From contig NZ_JBALOP010000058.1 of NCBI RefSeq assembly GCF_036962685.1, positions 1-64,000 of the forward strand: a stretch of DNA of 64,000 nucleotides. The letters are read 5' to 3'. The position numbers and the translations under genes are program-made. The DNA comes from Ferdinandcohnia sp036962685 (GTDB taxonomy: Bacteria; Bacillota; Bacilli; Bacillales; Bacillaceae_L). Shown piece by piece: positions 16,919 through 24,939 of the stretch; the stretch's first letter is position 1, and every line of letters begins with the position of its first letter. The notes beneath the pieces are model-generated. The model searched no databases. It was given only the letters and a program-made list of their open reading frames with translations, and had not been told where the DNA came from.

Positions 16919-18301
16919 TAAAACTATCTGCGAGACGCACTCGACATGCGCCGTATGCGGAAACATATCCACCGGCTGCACATACTCAACCTGGTAAAGC
17001 TTCGACAACACTTGAATATCCTTCGCTAAAGTAGACGGATTACAAGACACATACACCATCTTCTTCGGTTTTACCTTTAACACGGTCTGTAAGAATTGAT
17101 CGTCACAGCCAGTACGTGGTGGGTCGACGACGATGACGTCTGGGCGCCAGCCTTCATTTACCCATTTTGGTAGGAGTTTTTCGGCTTTTCCTACGGCATA
17201 AGTTGCATTCTCGAAACCATGTTTTTTGGCATTTTTTCTTGCGTCTTCGATGGCTTCTGGGATGATTTCGATTCCGCGAATTTCGGCCGCTCCATCTGCA
17301 AGCCATAGTCCGATTGTTCCGACTCCACAGTACGCATCGACGATTTTTTCCTTGCCTGTTAATTGGGTTGCCTTTTTTACTTCATCATATAATTTAACGG
17401 TTTGCTCTGGGTTCAGCTGGAAGAATGCACGAGCGGATAGCTCGAATGAAAGGTCTCCTAATGTTTCTTGAATGACCTCGCTTCCGTGCAAATGAATCGA
17501 TTCGTCTCCAAAAATGAGTGATGTTTTTTGACCGTTAATGTTTTGGATTATTGATTTCACTTCAGGTAAACGTTTTGTAATTTCTTCTATTAATAAGCTT
17601 TTTCGAGGGATTTCTTTTTCAGCTGTGATTAAGACAAGCTGAACCTCACCTGACTGGACACCTACTCTTGTAACAATAGTGCGGACTAGTCCCTTTCGAT
17701 TTCGCTCATTATAGATTGATATTTTCAGGTCCTGTAGGATCATTTTTACTGTTTGTGTGACCTTGCTTGTTGCAGGATGTTGAATCATGCAATCTGCAAT
17801 ATCAATTAGTTTGTGAGAGTTTAGTCCATATAGACCCGCTATCACTTTTTGTTTATCAAGTCCGACCTGGAACTGGCTTTTGTTCCGATAGTTCCACGGG
17901 TTTTCCATGCCAATTGTATCTTTTATATTGAGTTTCTCAATAGGTGTTTTGCTGTAACGTTCAAACGCTTGGACGACAATGTCTCGCTTCTCCTTTAATT
18001 GCTGGCGATAATCCAAATGCTGCAGCTGGCAGCCTCCACATAAATCATAAATTGGACATGGTGGCTTCACTCGGTGTTCTGATTTTTTGCGGATTTTTTT
18101 AATTCTGCCCTCAGAGAATTTCGAAAGTACTTTTGTTGCTTCGACCACTACCTCCTCACCTGGTAGTGCCCCAGGTACAAAGACAACTTGCCTTTTAAAA
18201 TAGCCGACGCCTTCTCCATTAATTCCGAGTCTTTTTATTGTAAGGGGGAAGGTTTGTCCCACTTGTAATTTTGCTTGGTTTTCTTTTTGTTGTTTCATCA
18301 T
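16895..18301 (-). CDS. rlmD: 23S rRNA (uracil-C5)-methyltransferase, RlmCD/RlmD type (YfjO-like)
   Basis: About 468 aa, start at ATG 18301 (weak GAAAG site; 12 bp after the glycosylase stop). TRAM RNA-binding domain at about 12-70 and Fe-S cysteines CPIYDLCGGC near 85. The SAM-binding methylase domain has VDAYCGVGTIGLW and DPPRTGCD, with the catalytic cysteine in VSCNPSTLAKD. It methylates U in 23S rRNA from SAM. The conserved end HVECVSQIVLK is followed by EAAGPK encoded by a recombinase-element hairpin, so the natural 3' end was replaced when an element integrated. Next gene order (yfjO-yfjP) agrees with B. subtilis. Confidence 0.92.
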   Translation of the reverse strand: MMKQQKENQAKLQVGQTFPLTIKRLGINGEGVGYFKRQVVFVPGALPGEEVVVEATKVLSKFSEGRIKKIRKKSEHRVKPPCPIYDLCGGCQLQHLDYRQQLKEKRDIVVQAFERYSKTPIEKLNIKDTIGMENPWNYRNKSQFQVGLDKQKVIAGLYGLNSHKLIDIADCMIQHPATSKVTQTVKMILQDLKISIYNERNRKGLVRTIVTRVGVQSGEVQLVLITAEKEIPRKSLLIEEITKRLPEVKSIIQNINGQKTSLIFGDESIHLHGSEVIQETLGDLSFELSARAFFQLNPEQTVKLYDEVKKATQLTGKEKIVDAYCGVGTIGLWLADGAAEIRGIEIIPEAIEDARKNAKKHGFENATYAVGKAEKLLPKWVNEGWRPDVIVVDPPRTGCDDQFLQTVLKVKPKKMVYVSCNPSTLAKDIQVLSKLYQVEYVQPVDMFPHTAHVECVSQIVLKEAAGPK

Positions 18302-18313
18302 ACACACAACTTT

Positions 18314-19180
18314 CTATTCAATGCTTCGCCATAAATACAAGGAGGCATAGCTTAAGTATGGCTCCCATGGCTTGCTGTATTCTTCCATTTGTTCATAGGA
18401 TGGCTTTTTTTCAAGATTGTATAATTTTTTGATGGCATTTTGGATTCCGATATCGGCCATGGGGAAGAGATTTGGTCGTCCCAATGCGAATAAAAGAAAA
18501 TTTTCTGCGGTCCATTTTCCAATACCGCGAATTTTAACAAGCGTGTCCATGATCTCTTCATCGGTTTTGGATTGGAGATCCGGAAGTGTTAACTCTCCAG
18601 AGGCAATCAATTTAGACGTATCAATAACATATTCCGCTTTTCGTCCACTAAATTGCAATTCCCTAAGGTCCGCAACAGACAATTCGGCGACTTTCTCAGG
18701 GCGAGGATGTATCCACGTCCCCTCGATTTCTTGGCCATATGTGGTCAAAAATCTAGATGTTAGTGTGTGGGCGAATGTCATATTGAGCTGCTGATGGATG
18801 ATACACTTCATCAAGGAAAAATACGGATCAAAATCTAAGACCAAAGGCGTTCCACGATGCTCTATGAAAATATCTCTAAGGTCTGTTTGTAAAAAATGGT
18901 CTTGGATTTCCTTCAACGGTACGTCCCATTGAAAAATGTGAGTAACATGCTGCAACGCATATTCCATAGAATCTTTATGAGGGCCTGTAACTACGAAAGT
19001 TGGCTCATCTGTTGTCCCTGTTGCTTTTACCGTGACTACGACAGGTTCATTTTTAAAATAAAAAGGCACCTTCACTAAGCGTCGATCTTTATTCAAATGA
19101 TTCGTCGGATTGATTGATAGCCTATCTAGGACGCGGTCAAAATCGTATGGAGGCTGTACATGCACGGTTTTCTCCCACAT
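18314..19180 (-). CDS. yfjP: DNA-3-methyladenine glycosylase, AlkA family (YfjP-like)
   Basis: 288 aa. ATG at 19180 with GAGGTGG 5 nt before it; the GTG at 19189 lies in that RBS. N-terminal beta domain (1-110), then an HhH-GPD glycosylase core. LVKIRGIGKWTAENFLLFALG is the helix-hairpin-helix, and the catalytic Asp lies shortly after it in FPMADIGIQ. It removes alkylated purines in base-excision repair. It forms a two-gene unit with rlmD. Confidence 0.9.
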   Translation of the reverse strand: MWEKTVHVQPPYDFDRVLDRLSINPTNHLNKDRRLVKVPFYFKNEPVVVTVKATGTTDEPTFVVTGPHKDSMEYALQHVTHIFQWDVPLKEIQDHFLQTDLRDIFIEHRGTPLVLDFDPYFSLMKCIIHQQLNMTFAHTLTSRFLTTYGQEIEGTWIHPRPEKVAELSVADLRELQFSGRKAEYVIDTSKLIASGELTLPDLQSKTDEEIMDTLVKIRGIGKWTAENFLLFALGRPNLFPMADIGIQNAIKKLYNLEKKPSYEQMEEYSKPWEPYLSYASLYLWRSIE

Positions 19181-19269
19181 GGAAACCACCTCAATTCATA
19201 AGTGTTAGTACACATTATACCATTTAGAGGTAAAAAAAATCCCCCTGCAAGCAAGAGGATTCGTACTGT

Positions 19270-19581
19270 TTATTTATTTAAGAGATCATCCCGAAGCGGA
19301 GTAAAAGCATCTAGTAAAATACCTTCCTCTAACGCAACGACACCATGTTTATGGTTGCCCGGAATAAAAATCGTTTCTCCTTGAGATACCGTAGTTTGTT
19401 CTCCTTCGATCGTGAACTGGAAGCATCCCTTCATGACATAAGTAAGCTGCTCATGTGGATGGCTGTGTTGATAGCCTTCCGCCCCTTTTTCGAAGTGTAC
19501 TTCCATCATCATCACCGATTCACCCGGTGGGAATATTTTTCGTTTTACCCCTGGTTCTGCGTTTTCCCATTCTCCAACCAT
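19270..19581 (-). CDS. Small cupin-domain protein
   Basis: 103 aa single-domain cupin. Metal-ligand pattern HSHPHEQLTYVMKG (first cupin motif) and GNHKHGVVALEEG (second motif). The family ranges from dioxygenases to sugar or metabolite binders, and no substrate can be inferred. RBS GGGGGAG is before ATG; it is transcribed alone between the SMR pair and yfjP. Confidence 0.85.
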   Translation of the reverse strand: MVGEWENAEPGVKRKIFPPGESVMMMEVHFEKGAEGYQHSHPHEQLTYVMKGCFQFTIEGEQTTVSQGETIFIPGNHKHGVVALEEGILLDAFTPLRDDLLNK

Positions 19582-19636
19582 TGCTGCTCCCCCTTAATAT
19601 GTATTCCCTTTCATTATAAGAGGAATCGCACTTTTT

Positions 19637-19996
19637 TCAAAGCGCCTTCGCTTTTGGATTCTCGATTTCTACTTCTTCATCTTTCGAAGAGTTTAATAAA
19701 ATCACGCCACCAATAATTAGGACGATGCCTACTAGTTTAAGAGCACTAAAAACCTCTCCCTACACAAAAGCGCCGATTATCGCCGTGGCTGCTGTTCCTG
19801 CTCCAGACCAAATTGCATAGGCCAAGCTTAGCGGAAGTGTTTTAAGACATAAAGACAAGCAATAAAATGCAAGACCGTAGCCCACGATGACACCGATTGA
19901 TGGGAATAGAACGGTAAATCCATCTGACATTTTTAGCATGACGGTCGCAACGATTTCACTAATGATTGAAATGGTTAACGCAAGATAGCCTCTCAT
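19637..19996 (-). pseudogene. SMR multidrug efflux subunit, interrupted by an in-frame stop
   Basis: The first 78 residues are a normal SMR protein (IISEIVATVMLKMSDGF with the essential Glu, LAYAIWSGAGTAATA). The frame then meets TAG at 19760-19762 and continues without shift as GEVFSALKLVGIVLIIGGVILLN to TGA at 19637. In the partner the aligned residues are IVYKENVD, so the TAG probably replaces a Tyr codon. The fourth membrane helix would be lost. The reading overlaps its partner by 4 bp, as paired SMR genes do. Either a true nonsense mutation or a sequencing error. Confidence 0.85.
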
Positions 19997-20319
19997 TCGT
20001 GAACTCCTCCCACATTTAGCAAAATGACTCCCCCGATAATCATGAGGAATCCTAGAATTTTTTTCATATCGACATTTTCTTTATAGACGATGATTCCGAC
20101 TAATGCCGTTAGCGCTGTCCCTACTCCTGACCAGATTGCATATGACAACCCGAGCGGTAATGTTTTTAATGTTTGCGATAATGCATAGAATGCTAGACCG
20201 TATCCAACCATTACGCCTAAAGAAGGCAGGAATTTTTTGAAGCCATCTGTTGCCTTAAGCATTGAGCTGCCAAACACTTCACTAATAATCGCTAGTATCA
20301 AAAGGATGTATGCATTCAT
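19993..20319 (-). CDS. SMR family multidrug efflux protein, pair subunit
   Basis: 108 aa, four membrane helices, EmrE-type signature (AIISEVFGSSMLKATDGF with the membrane Glu; YAIWSGVGTALTALVG). SMR pumps exchange protons for cationic drugs or guanidinium-type compounds. Paired Bacillus SMR proteins act as heterodimers, so the stop codon in the partner may inactivate the pump. RBS AGGAGGAAC lies before ATG. No guanidine riboswitch is apparent upstream. Confidence 0.92.
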   Translation of the reverse strand: MNAYILLILAIISEVFGSSMLKATDGFKKFLPSLGVMVGYGLAFYALSQTLKTLPLGLSYAIWSGVGTALTALVGIIVYKENVDMKKILGFLMIIGGVILLNVGGVHE

Positions 20320-20489
20320 AGTTGTTCCTCCTACCTAAAGAAGTATCTTTCTCCATTTTACCTTCTCAGTCAAATTTACGGAATATAGGACCTCAGTTGT
20401 AGCGAAAATTACATCTGTAGCACATTTTTAAGTCATCCTCCTCTTAGTAATATAAATAGTGCTGGTCATGACATTAGGAGGTATTGCAG

Positions 20490-21002
20490 TTGAAAAAAAT
20501 CGGACCTAAAGGGATGAAATGGTTAAAAATTATTCACGTTTTTCTAGTCGTATTATTTTTCGGAGGCATTTTAAGCTCTCTTTCATTAAATCTTTACCTT
20601 GATTTTACTGAATTTAACGAGTCCTATCTCGGGTATAAAAATATTGTAATTATTAGTGATAATATTGTTCGCTGGGGTGCAATTGGCACATTAGTAGTGG
20701 GGCTCACCTATGGATTTTTTACGAACTGGGGGTTTTTCAAGCATCGATGGGTTGGCGTGAAATTCGTATTGTATATGATTCAAACGATCGTTGGGATTTT
20801 TATTATAGACAAGCTAATGATCACAAATATGGAGCTACTTGAAACTCAACGAGAGTTAGCCTTGACCAATCCTGAATTCATTCAAAATCATTTAATAAGG
20901 CAATATGCGGTCTATTTTCAGGTGGTAGTTACCATTTTTATTTTTATTATTTCATACTTAAAACCTTGGCGGAAGAAAAAAGTATCACCGAAAAAGAGCT
21001 GA
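20490..21002 (+). CDS. Four-helix membrane protein, DUF2269-like
   Basis: 170 aa. TTG at 20490 is used because AGGAGGT ends 7 nt before it; another TTG at 20484 is too close. Four predicted helices, opening MKWLKIIHVFLVVLFFGG, which resembles the first helix of DUF2269/CopD-like membrane proteins. It ends in a basic tail. Function unknown. Followed by its own terminator. Confidence 0.75.
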   Translation: MKKIGPKGMKWLKIIHVFLVVLFFGGILSSLSLNLYLDFTEFNESYLGYKNIVIISDNIVRWGAIGTLVVGLTYGFFTNWGFFKHRWVGVKFVLYMIQTIVGIFIIDKLMITNMELLETQRELALTNPEFIQNHLIRQYAVYFQVVVTIFIFIISYLKPWRKKKVSPKKS

Positions 21003-21017
21003 ACCTACAGCTCTTTT
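20991..21017 (+). terminator. Terminator after the DUF2269-like gene
   Basis: AAAAGAGCTG (20992-21001) pairs with CAGCTCTTTT (21008-21017); overlaps the stop codon. Confidence 0.85.
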
Positions 21018-21082
21018 ATCGTTTTTAGGATATAATTTTGGTAAAGTAGTTTACGAAGACAAACTTTACAAGGAGTTTTGCA

Positions 21083-21667
21083 ATGAAGAAGTTTTTACTG
21101 TTTACAGTTTTGATAGCATTGTTAGCGGCCTGCGGAAATAAAGATGAGGAGACGATTTCGTCGCCGGAAGAACCAGCAAAGAGCGTAGAATATGAGGCAG
21201 ATTCTAAAAAAGCGAAATCAAATGAAGCTGTTGATGCTTCAGATAGTGAAGAGGCAAATGCTTCTGATGAAAATGCGGATGCTCCAGATACTAGCATCGA
21301 AGCTACAGCCGAAACTAGTACTCTTAAGGACCAATATTTAAATGAACTCGCAACGATTGTAGAAGAAATCGAAAACAAGCCTGAGGGTGAAACGCAAATT
21401 GAATTGGAAGAAATCGCAGCAGGTACATATAAAATCTGGGATGATCAACTAAATAAAATTTGGAAAGAACTAGAGAAACAGCTTCCAACTGAAAAAATGG
21501 ATAAATTGCGGGAAGAGCAACGCAGATGGATTAAATTTAAGTATGAAGCGGCAAGCAAAGAAGCCACACAATATGAAGGCGGCTCAATGGAGTCTTTAGT
21601 AAAAGTTAGCACACAAGCGCAGGTCACCAAAGAAAGATGCTATGAGTTAGTTGAAAATTATTTTTAA
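21083..21667 (+). CDS. Lipoprotein with LprI-like (DUF1311) domain
   Basis: 194 aa. Signal peptide with lipobox LLAAC (Cys about 17), then an acidic, Ala/Ser-rich spacer to about residue 80. The C-terminal DUF1311/LprI-type domain has LREEQRRWIKFK, a Gly-Gly turn and QVTKERCYELVENYF. LprI of mycobacteria inhibits lysozyme; the Bacillus members are uncharacterised surface lipoproteins. RBS AAGGAG precedes ATG. Confidence 0.82.
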   Translation: MKKFLLFTVLIALLAACGNKDEETISSPEEPAKSVEYEADSKKAKSNEAVDASDSEEANASDENADAPDTSIEATAETSTLKDQYLNELATIVEEIENKPEGETQIELEEIAAGTYKIWDDQLNKIWKELEKQLPTEKMDKLREEQRRWIKFKYEAASKEATQYEGGSMESLVKVSTQAQVTKERCYELVENYF

Positions 21668-21724
21668 GAGAAAGGCTTTGTTAAACCTTAATGTTGATTT
21701 TTGATAATTAAGAAAGAATGTTCT

Positions 21725-21928
21725 ATGATAAAGGTAACAATTCGATTCGGAGATGATTTGTCTATTGATTTAAAGGAGCTAAAAAAGCTTGCTGATACAT
21801 TAGACGATAGTGGTAAGCAGGAACCTATCTTCTTTTTGCAATCCCGAACTAAGGGTGTGTCAGCTCCCGTTCGAGCAATTGACGAAATCCAAGAAAAACA
21901 ACCCAAGTTGAATTATGCTAAAATGTAG
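21725..21928 (+). CDS. Small conserved-looking protein, unknown
   Basis: 67 aa from ATG at 21725 (IKVTIRFGDDLSIDLKELKKL ...). The upstream TTG at 21701 is less likely. RBS is only a weak AAAG. Mixed alpha/beta composition without membrane segment; no family recognised. It stands 57 bp after the LprI-like gene and 46 bp before the reductase and may share a transcript. Confidence 0.5.
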   Translation: MIKVTIRFGDDLSIDLKELKKLADTLDDSGKQEPIFFLQSRTKGVSAPVRAIDEIQEKQPKLNYAKM

Positions 21929-21974
21929 TTTATGTGTAATGTAGATATCCCTCATGGACAAAGGAGAACTGAAA

Positions 21975-22550
21975 ATGAGAAAACTCGTTCTATTTCTGCA
22001 CGCATCACTTGACGGTTTTGTAGAAGGGCCGAATGGTGAAATGGACATTAGCTGGGTTTCCTACGATGCTGATTTGGAGAAACACGCGAAAGAAATTCTG
22101 AGTACTGCCGACACTGTCATTTGGGGACGTGGGACTTATCAGATGATGCACAGTTACTGGCCATCTGTGCCTTCGAACCCATCAGCTTCGCAGCATGAAC
22201 GGAATCATGCCGATTGGATTGAAAAGACAGCCAAAATCGTTTTTTCCACGACGCTGGAGAAAGTCGAATGGAGTAATTCCAGACTCGTGAAAGAAGATGT
22301 CGAGGAAGAGATCAATTACCTCAAACAGCAGCCGGGCAAGGATATGGTCATCCTTGGCAGTCCTAGGTTTGCACACCACCTTATGCAGCTTGATTTAATT
22401 GATGAATATAAAATTACCGTTTCTCCCGTCCTGATCGGTAAGGGATTGCCGTTATTCCAAGGTCTTAAAGAGAAGATCAATCTTAAGCTAATCGAAAACA
22501 AGACCTTTGATTCTGGAGCCATAGGTCTCGTTTACCAGACGGTAAGATGA
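21975..22550 (+). CDS. Dihydrofolate reductase-family protein (RibD C-terminal type, YwjB/YyaP-like)
   Basis: 191 aa from ATG at 21975 (AAAGGAGAACTGAAA before it; a longer frame to 21954 includes the RBS). Family features: LFLHASLDGFVEGPNGE, TVIWGRGTYQMM, KIVFSTTLE, VILGSPRFAHHLMQ, DEYKITVSPVLIGKGLPLF. These NAD(P)H-binding proteins are common in Bacillus; substrates are unknown. Confidence 0.88.
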   Translation: MRKLVLFLHASLDGFVEGPNGEMDISWVSYDADLEKHAKEILSTADTVIWGRGTYQMMHSYWPSVPSNPSASQHERNHADWIEKTAKIVFSTTLEKVEWSNSRLVKEDVEEEINYLKQQPGKDMVILGSPRFAHHLMQLDLIDEYKITVSPVLIGKGLPLFQGLKEKINLKLIENKTFDSGAIGLVYQTVR

Positions 22551-22597
22551 CCTTGTCACTTAAGGTGATTACCCTAACGGGAGACGATAGCTCAATT

Positions 22598-22626
22598 AAC
22601 CTCCTTTTCACAAAGGCGGTTTTCTT
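22598..22626 (+). terminator. Terminator of the reductase gene
   Basis: AACCTCCTTT and AAAGGCGGTT pair with one mismatch, followed by TTTCTTAT. Confidence 0.75.
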
Positions 22627-22666
22627 ATGGTCACAAATCTACATTAGAATTTAACATAGCCAAGAG

Positions 22667-22701
22667 AAAAAGGACTTAGATAGGCGATTCTAAGTCCTTT
22701 T
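22667..22701. terminator. Terminator of pdaA, usable from both strands
   Basis: AAAAGGACTTAG and CTAAGTCCTTTT form a 12-bp stem with A/T flanks, ending 6 bp from the pdaA stop. Confidence 0.88.
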
Positions 22702-22706
22702 CCTAT

Positions 22707-23516
22707 TTAGTCCATGTTAAAAAGCAACTCTTCTTTTATCGTTTTTTCCGCCATTAGCTGGTCTAAGCTTCTGAAGGTATAGCCTTCTTCGCGTAAGTCA
22801 TCGATGGCTTTTCCAAGCGCTTCGGCATTATCCCTCGAAACCGTATGTAGCAAAAGGATGGCCCCAGGATGAATTTGTCTCATGATGTTGTTGTAGGCAT
22901 ACTCCCACCCACGTTGGTTATTAATGTGCCAGTCGACAAAGGCCAGCGACCAGAATACATTCTGATAACCAAGATTGTTGGATAAGGCTAATGTTCGTTC
23001 ACTGAATATGCCGCGCGGTGGACGAAGATAGGTGACATCCTGTCCAGTCAGTTTCTTTGTTTCCTCTCGAACGGAATCCAATTCTTTTCGGAGTCGCTCG
23101 TCACTCACCCTCGTTAAATCCGGATGATACCATGAATGATTGCCAACGACATGCCCTTCCTTCGCCATTCGTTTGACGAGGTCGGCTTGATCTTTTAAAT
23201 AGTGCCCCGTAACGAAGAAGGTCGCCGGAACTTTTTTCTTTTTTAACACATCAAGAACTTTTTCGGTGTAGCCATTTTCATAGCCGTTATCAAATGTAAG
23301 ATAGATGTCTTTTTTCGTTGTATCCCCAATATAAAATGCGCCATATTTTGCGAGTAGTTGATCATATTCCTCACCCGCTGAGGCCGGTTCATGGTTTTTG
23401 CTCTTTTTGAACCCCCAATGGATGGGTGCATTTGAATAAGCTGCCGCCACCTGGTGGGCACCAGCCAATGAAAAGGTAACAATCAAAAGAAGAAGTATGC
23501 CACAAAGCCTTTTCAA
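22707..23516 (-). CDS. pdaA: Peptidoglycan N-acetylmuramic acid deacetylase PdaA (spore cortex)
   Basis: 269 aa, TTG start with AGGAGG 7 nt upstream. Signal peptide to about residue 25 (QVAAA). NodB-type polysaccharide deacetylase: YLTFDNGYENGYT (motif 1, with the DNGYENGYT variant diagnostic of PdaA), HSWYHPDL (motif 2), LRPPRG (motif 3), LLLHT (motif 5). PdaA removes the acetyl group from muramic acid so that muramic-delta-lactam forms in spore cortex, which is needed for germination. It marks the organism as a spore former. Position corresponds to B. subtilis yfjS. Confidence 0.94.
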   Translation of the reverse strand: MKRLCGILLLLIVTFSLAGAHQVAAAYSNAPIHWGFKKSKNHEPASAGEEYDQLLAKYGAFYIGDTTKKDIYLTFDNGYENGYTEKVLDVLKKKKVPATFFVTGHYLKDQADLVKRMAKEGHVVGNHSWYHPDLTRVSDERLRKELDSVREETKKLTGQDVTYLRPPRGIFSERTLALSNNLGYQNVFWSLAFVDWHINNQRGWEYAYNNIMRQIHPGAILLLHTVSRDNAEALGKAIDDLREEGYTFRSLDQLMAEKTIKEELLFNMD

Positions 23517-23853
23517 ACGTAAAACCTCCTAAAACTCCGTTAGTAGTAGCGTTAGTTTTTACCACAATAAGGGAGTTCATGCAGGGATAGATTACCAATC
23601 ATGATTTTGTTGGGTCTGTGAATAAAATTTGATGTTGGGCTTGCGGGACATTGTAAGGGAATTTGGTTCGTACGTGTGCCACGAGACCATTTTTTTCTAC
23701 ATGCTTGTGACATGAAGCTAAAACTTTTTTAGCTATTCTTGAACATTCCATGACAATCACTAAATTATCACCTGTTTTTAGTATCAGGTATTATATTTGT
23801 CACTATTCAGTTTAGCCCCAATCACACAATAATAGAGAAGAAACAAATTAGAG
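23517..23853. other. Non-coding gap with no recognisable element
   Basis: 337 bp between the divergent pdaA and flavin oxidoreductase genes. It must hold both promoters. I see no operator palindrome or structured RNA that I can support. Confidence 0.5.
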
Positions 23854-24825
23854 ATGAAATGGGGTATTCTTTTGAAATTTCCACAATTAAAAATCGGTCA
23901 TATGTTGCCTAAGTTTCCCATCATGCAAGGTGGTATGGGCGTAGGTATTTCGTTAAGCGGTCTTGCGTCAGCTGTTGCGAATGCTGGGGGTATTGGAATT
24001 ATTTCCGGTACAGGAATTAGTATCGAAGATTTAAGAATGCATATAAGAAAGGCACGTGCATCTATCGAGGGTAATGGTTATATTGGGGTGAATGTACTTT
24101 TTGCCATGAATGATTTTGCTGAAAAAATGAAGGTAGCCATTGAGGAAAAGGTTGATTTCATTATTTCTGGTGCTGGGATATCAAGAGATATGTACAACTG
24201 GGGCAAAGAATCTGGCACACCGGTCATCTCGATTGTGTCGTCGGCAAGGCTAGCTAAAATTTCAGAGCGGCTCGGTGCTTCTGCAGTTGTTGTAGAGGGC
24301 AATGAAGCCGGTGGTCATTTAGGGACCGAAAGACCGTTGTTTGATATTTTACCGGAAGTCGTGGAAGCGGTTAAGATTCCTGTTATTGCTGCTGGAGGGA
24401 TCATGACTGGAGAGGATATCGCACGTGCAATTTCTATTGGGGCTTCCGGTGTTCAGATGGGAACAAGATTTGTCGCAAGTCACGAGTGTGATGCACCATT
24501 ATCCTTCAAAGAAAAGTATGTCCAGGCGAAACAGGAAGATATCGTCATGGTGAAAACCACTGTAGGACTGGAAGGTCGCGCCATTAAGAACGCCTTTACT
24601 GAGAAAATATCTGATAATAAAAAGGTGAAAATAAAGAAATGTATCGATTGCCTGAAAGACTGCTCTTATCGTTTTTGTACAATGGATTCTATGATAACCT
24701 CTATGGAAGGTGATTGTGAGAATGGACTTGTATTTGCAGGGGCAAGAGTCCATGAAATTAACGAAATCCTACCCGTTCAGACGATTTTCAATAACATCAA
24801 AACTGAATATGAAGCATTCGCTTAA
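23854..24825 (+). CDS. Flavin-dependent oxidoreductase, nitronate monooxygenase/FabK-like
   Basis: 323 aa TIM-barrel flavoprotein: PIMQGGMGVGISLS at the N-terminus, VISGAGISRDM-type strand, EGNEAGGHLGTERPLF (phosphate/FMN loop), IPVIAAGGIMTGEDIARAISIGASGVQMGTRF. The class covers 2-nitropropane dioxygenase and FabK enoyl-ACP reductase. An unusual Cys-rich C-terminal segment (KKCIDCLKDCSYRFC) suggests an Fe-S or zinc site. The ATG has only GAG upstream; TTG at 23872 (MKFPQLKIG, after ATGGGG) is an equally good start. Confidence 0.85.
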   Translation: MKWGILLKFPQLKIGHMLPKFPIMQGGMGVGISLSGLASAVANAGGIGIISGTGISIEDLRMHIRKARASIEGNGYIGVNVLFAMNDFAEKMKVAIEEKVDFIISGAGISRDMYNWGKESGTPVISIVSSARLAKISERLGASAVVVEGNEAGGHLGTERPLFDILPEVVEAVKIPVIAAGGIMTGEDIARAISIGASGVQMGTRFVASHECDAPLSFKEKYVQAKQEDIVMVKTTVGLEGRAIKNAFTEKISDNKKVKIKKCIDCLKDCSYRFCTMDSMITSMEGDCENGLVFAGARVHEINEILPVQTIFNNIKTEYEAFA

Positions 24826-24832
24826 TTTTATA

Positions 24833-24861
24833 GGTAGTGTTGTTTAGGCAATACTACCTTT
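24833..24861 (+). terminator. Terminator of the flavin oxidoreductase gene
   Basis: GGTAGTGTTG and CAATACTACC (one G-T pair) then TTTAC. Confidence 0.75.
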
Positions 24862-24892
24862 ACTTCATTCACCTATAAGGCCTAACAAAATA

Positions 24893-24922
24893 GAAAAACC
24901 CGCTACGCATAATCGTAACGGG
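24893..24922 (-). terminator. Terminator of the fumarase gene
   Basis: On the minus strand CCCGTTACG, ATTATG, CGTAGCGGG then TTTTTCTATTTT. Confidence 0.88.
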
Positions 24923-24939
24923 CCATTAAACAACTATGA

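Noticed and set aside
20320..20480. Guanidine (ykkC) riboswitch upstream of the SMR pair
   Set aside because: No recognisable conserved segments; the gap is mostly the divergent promoter region.
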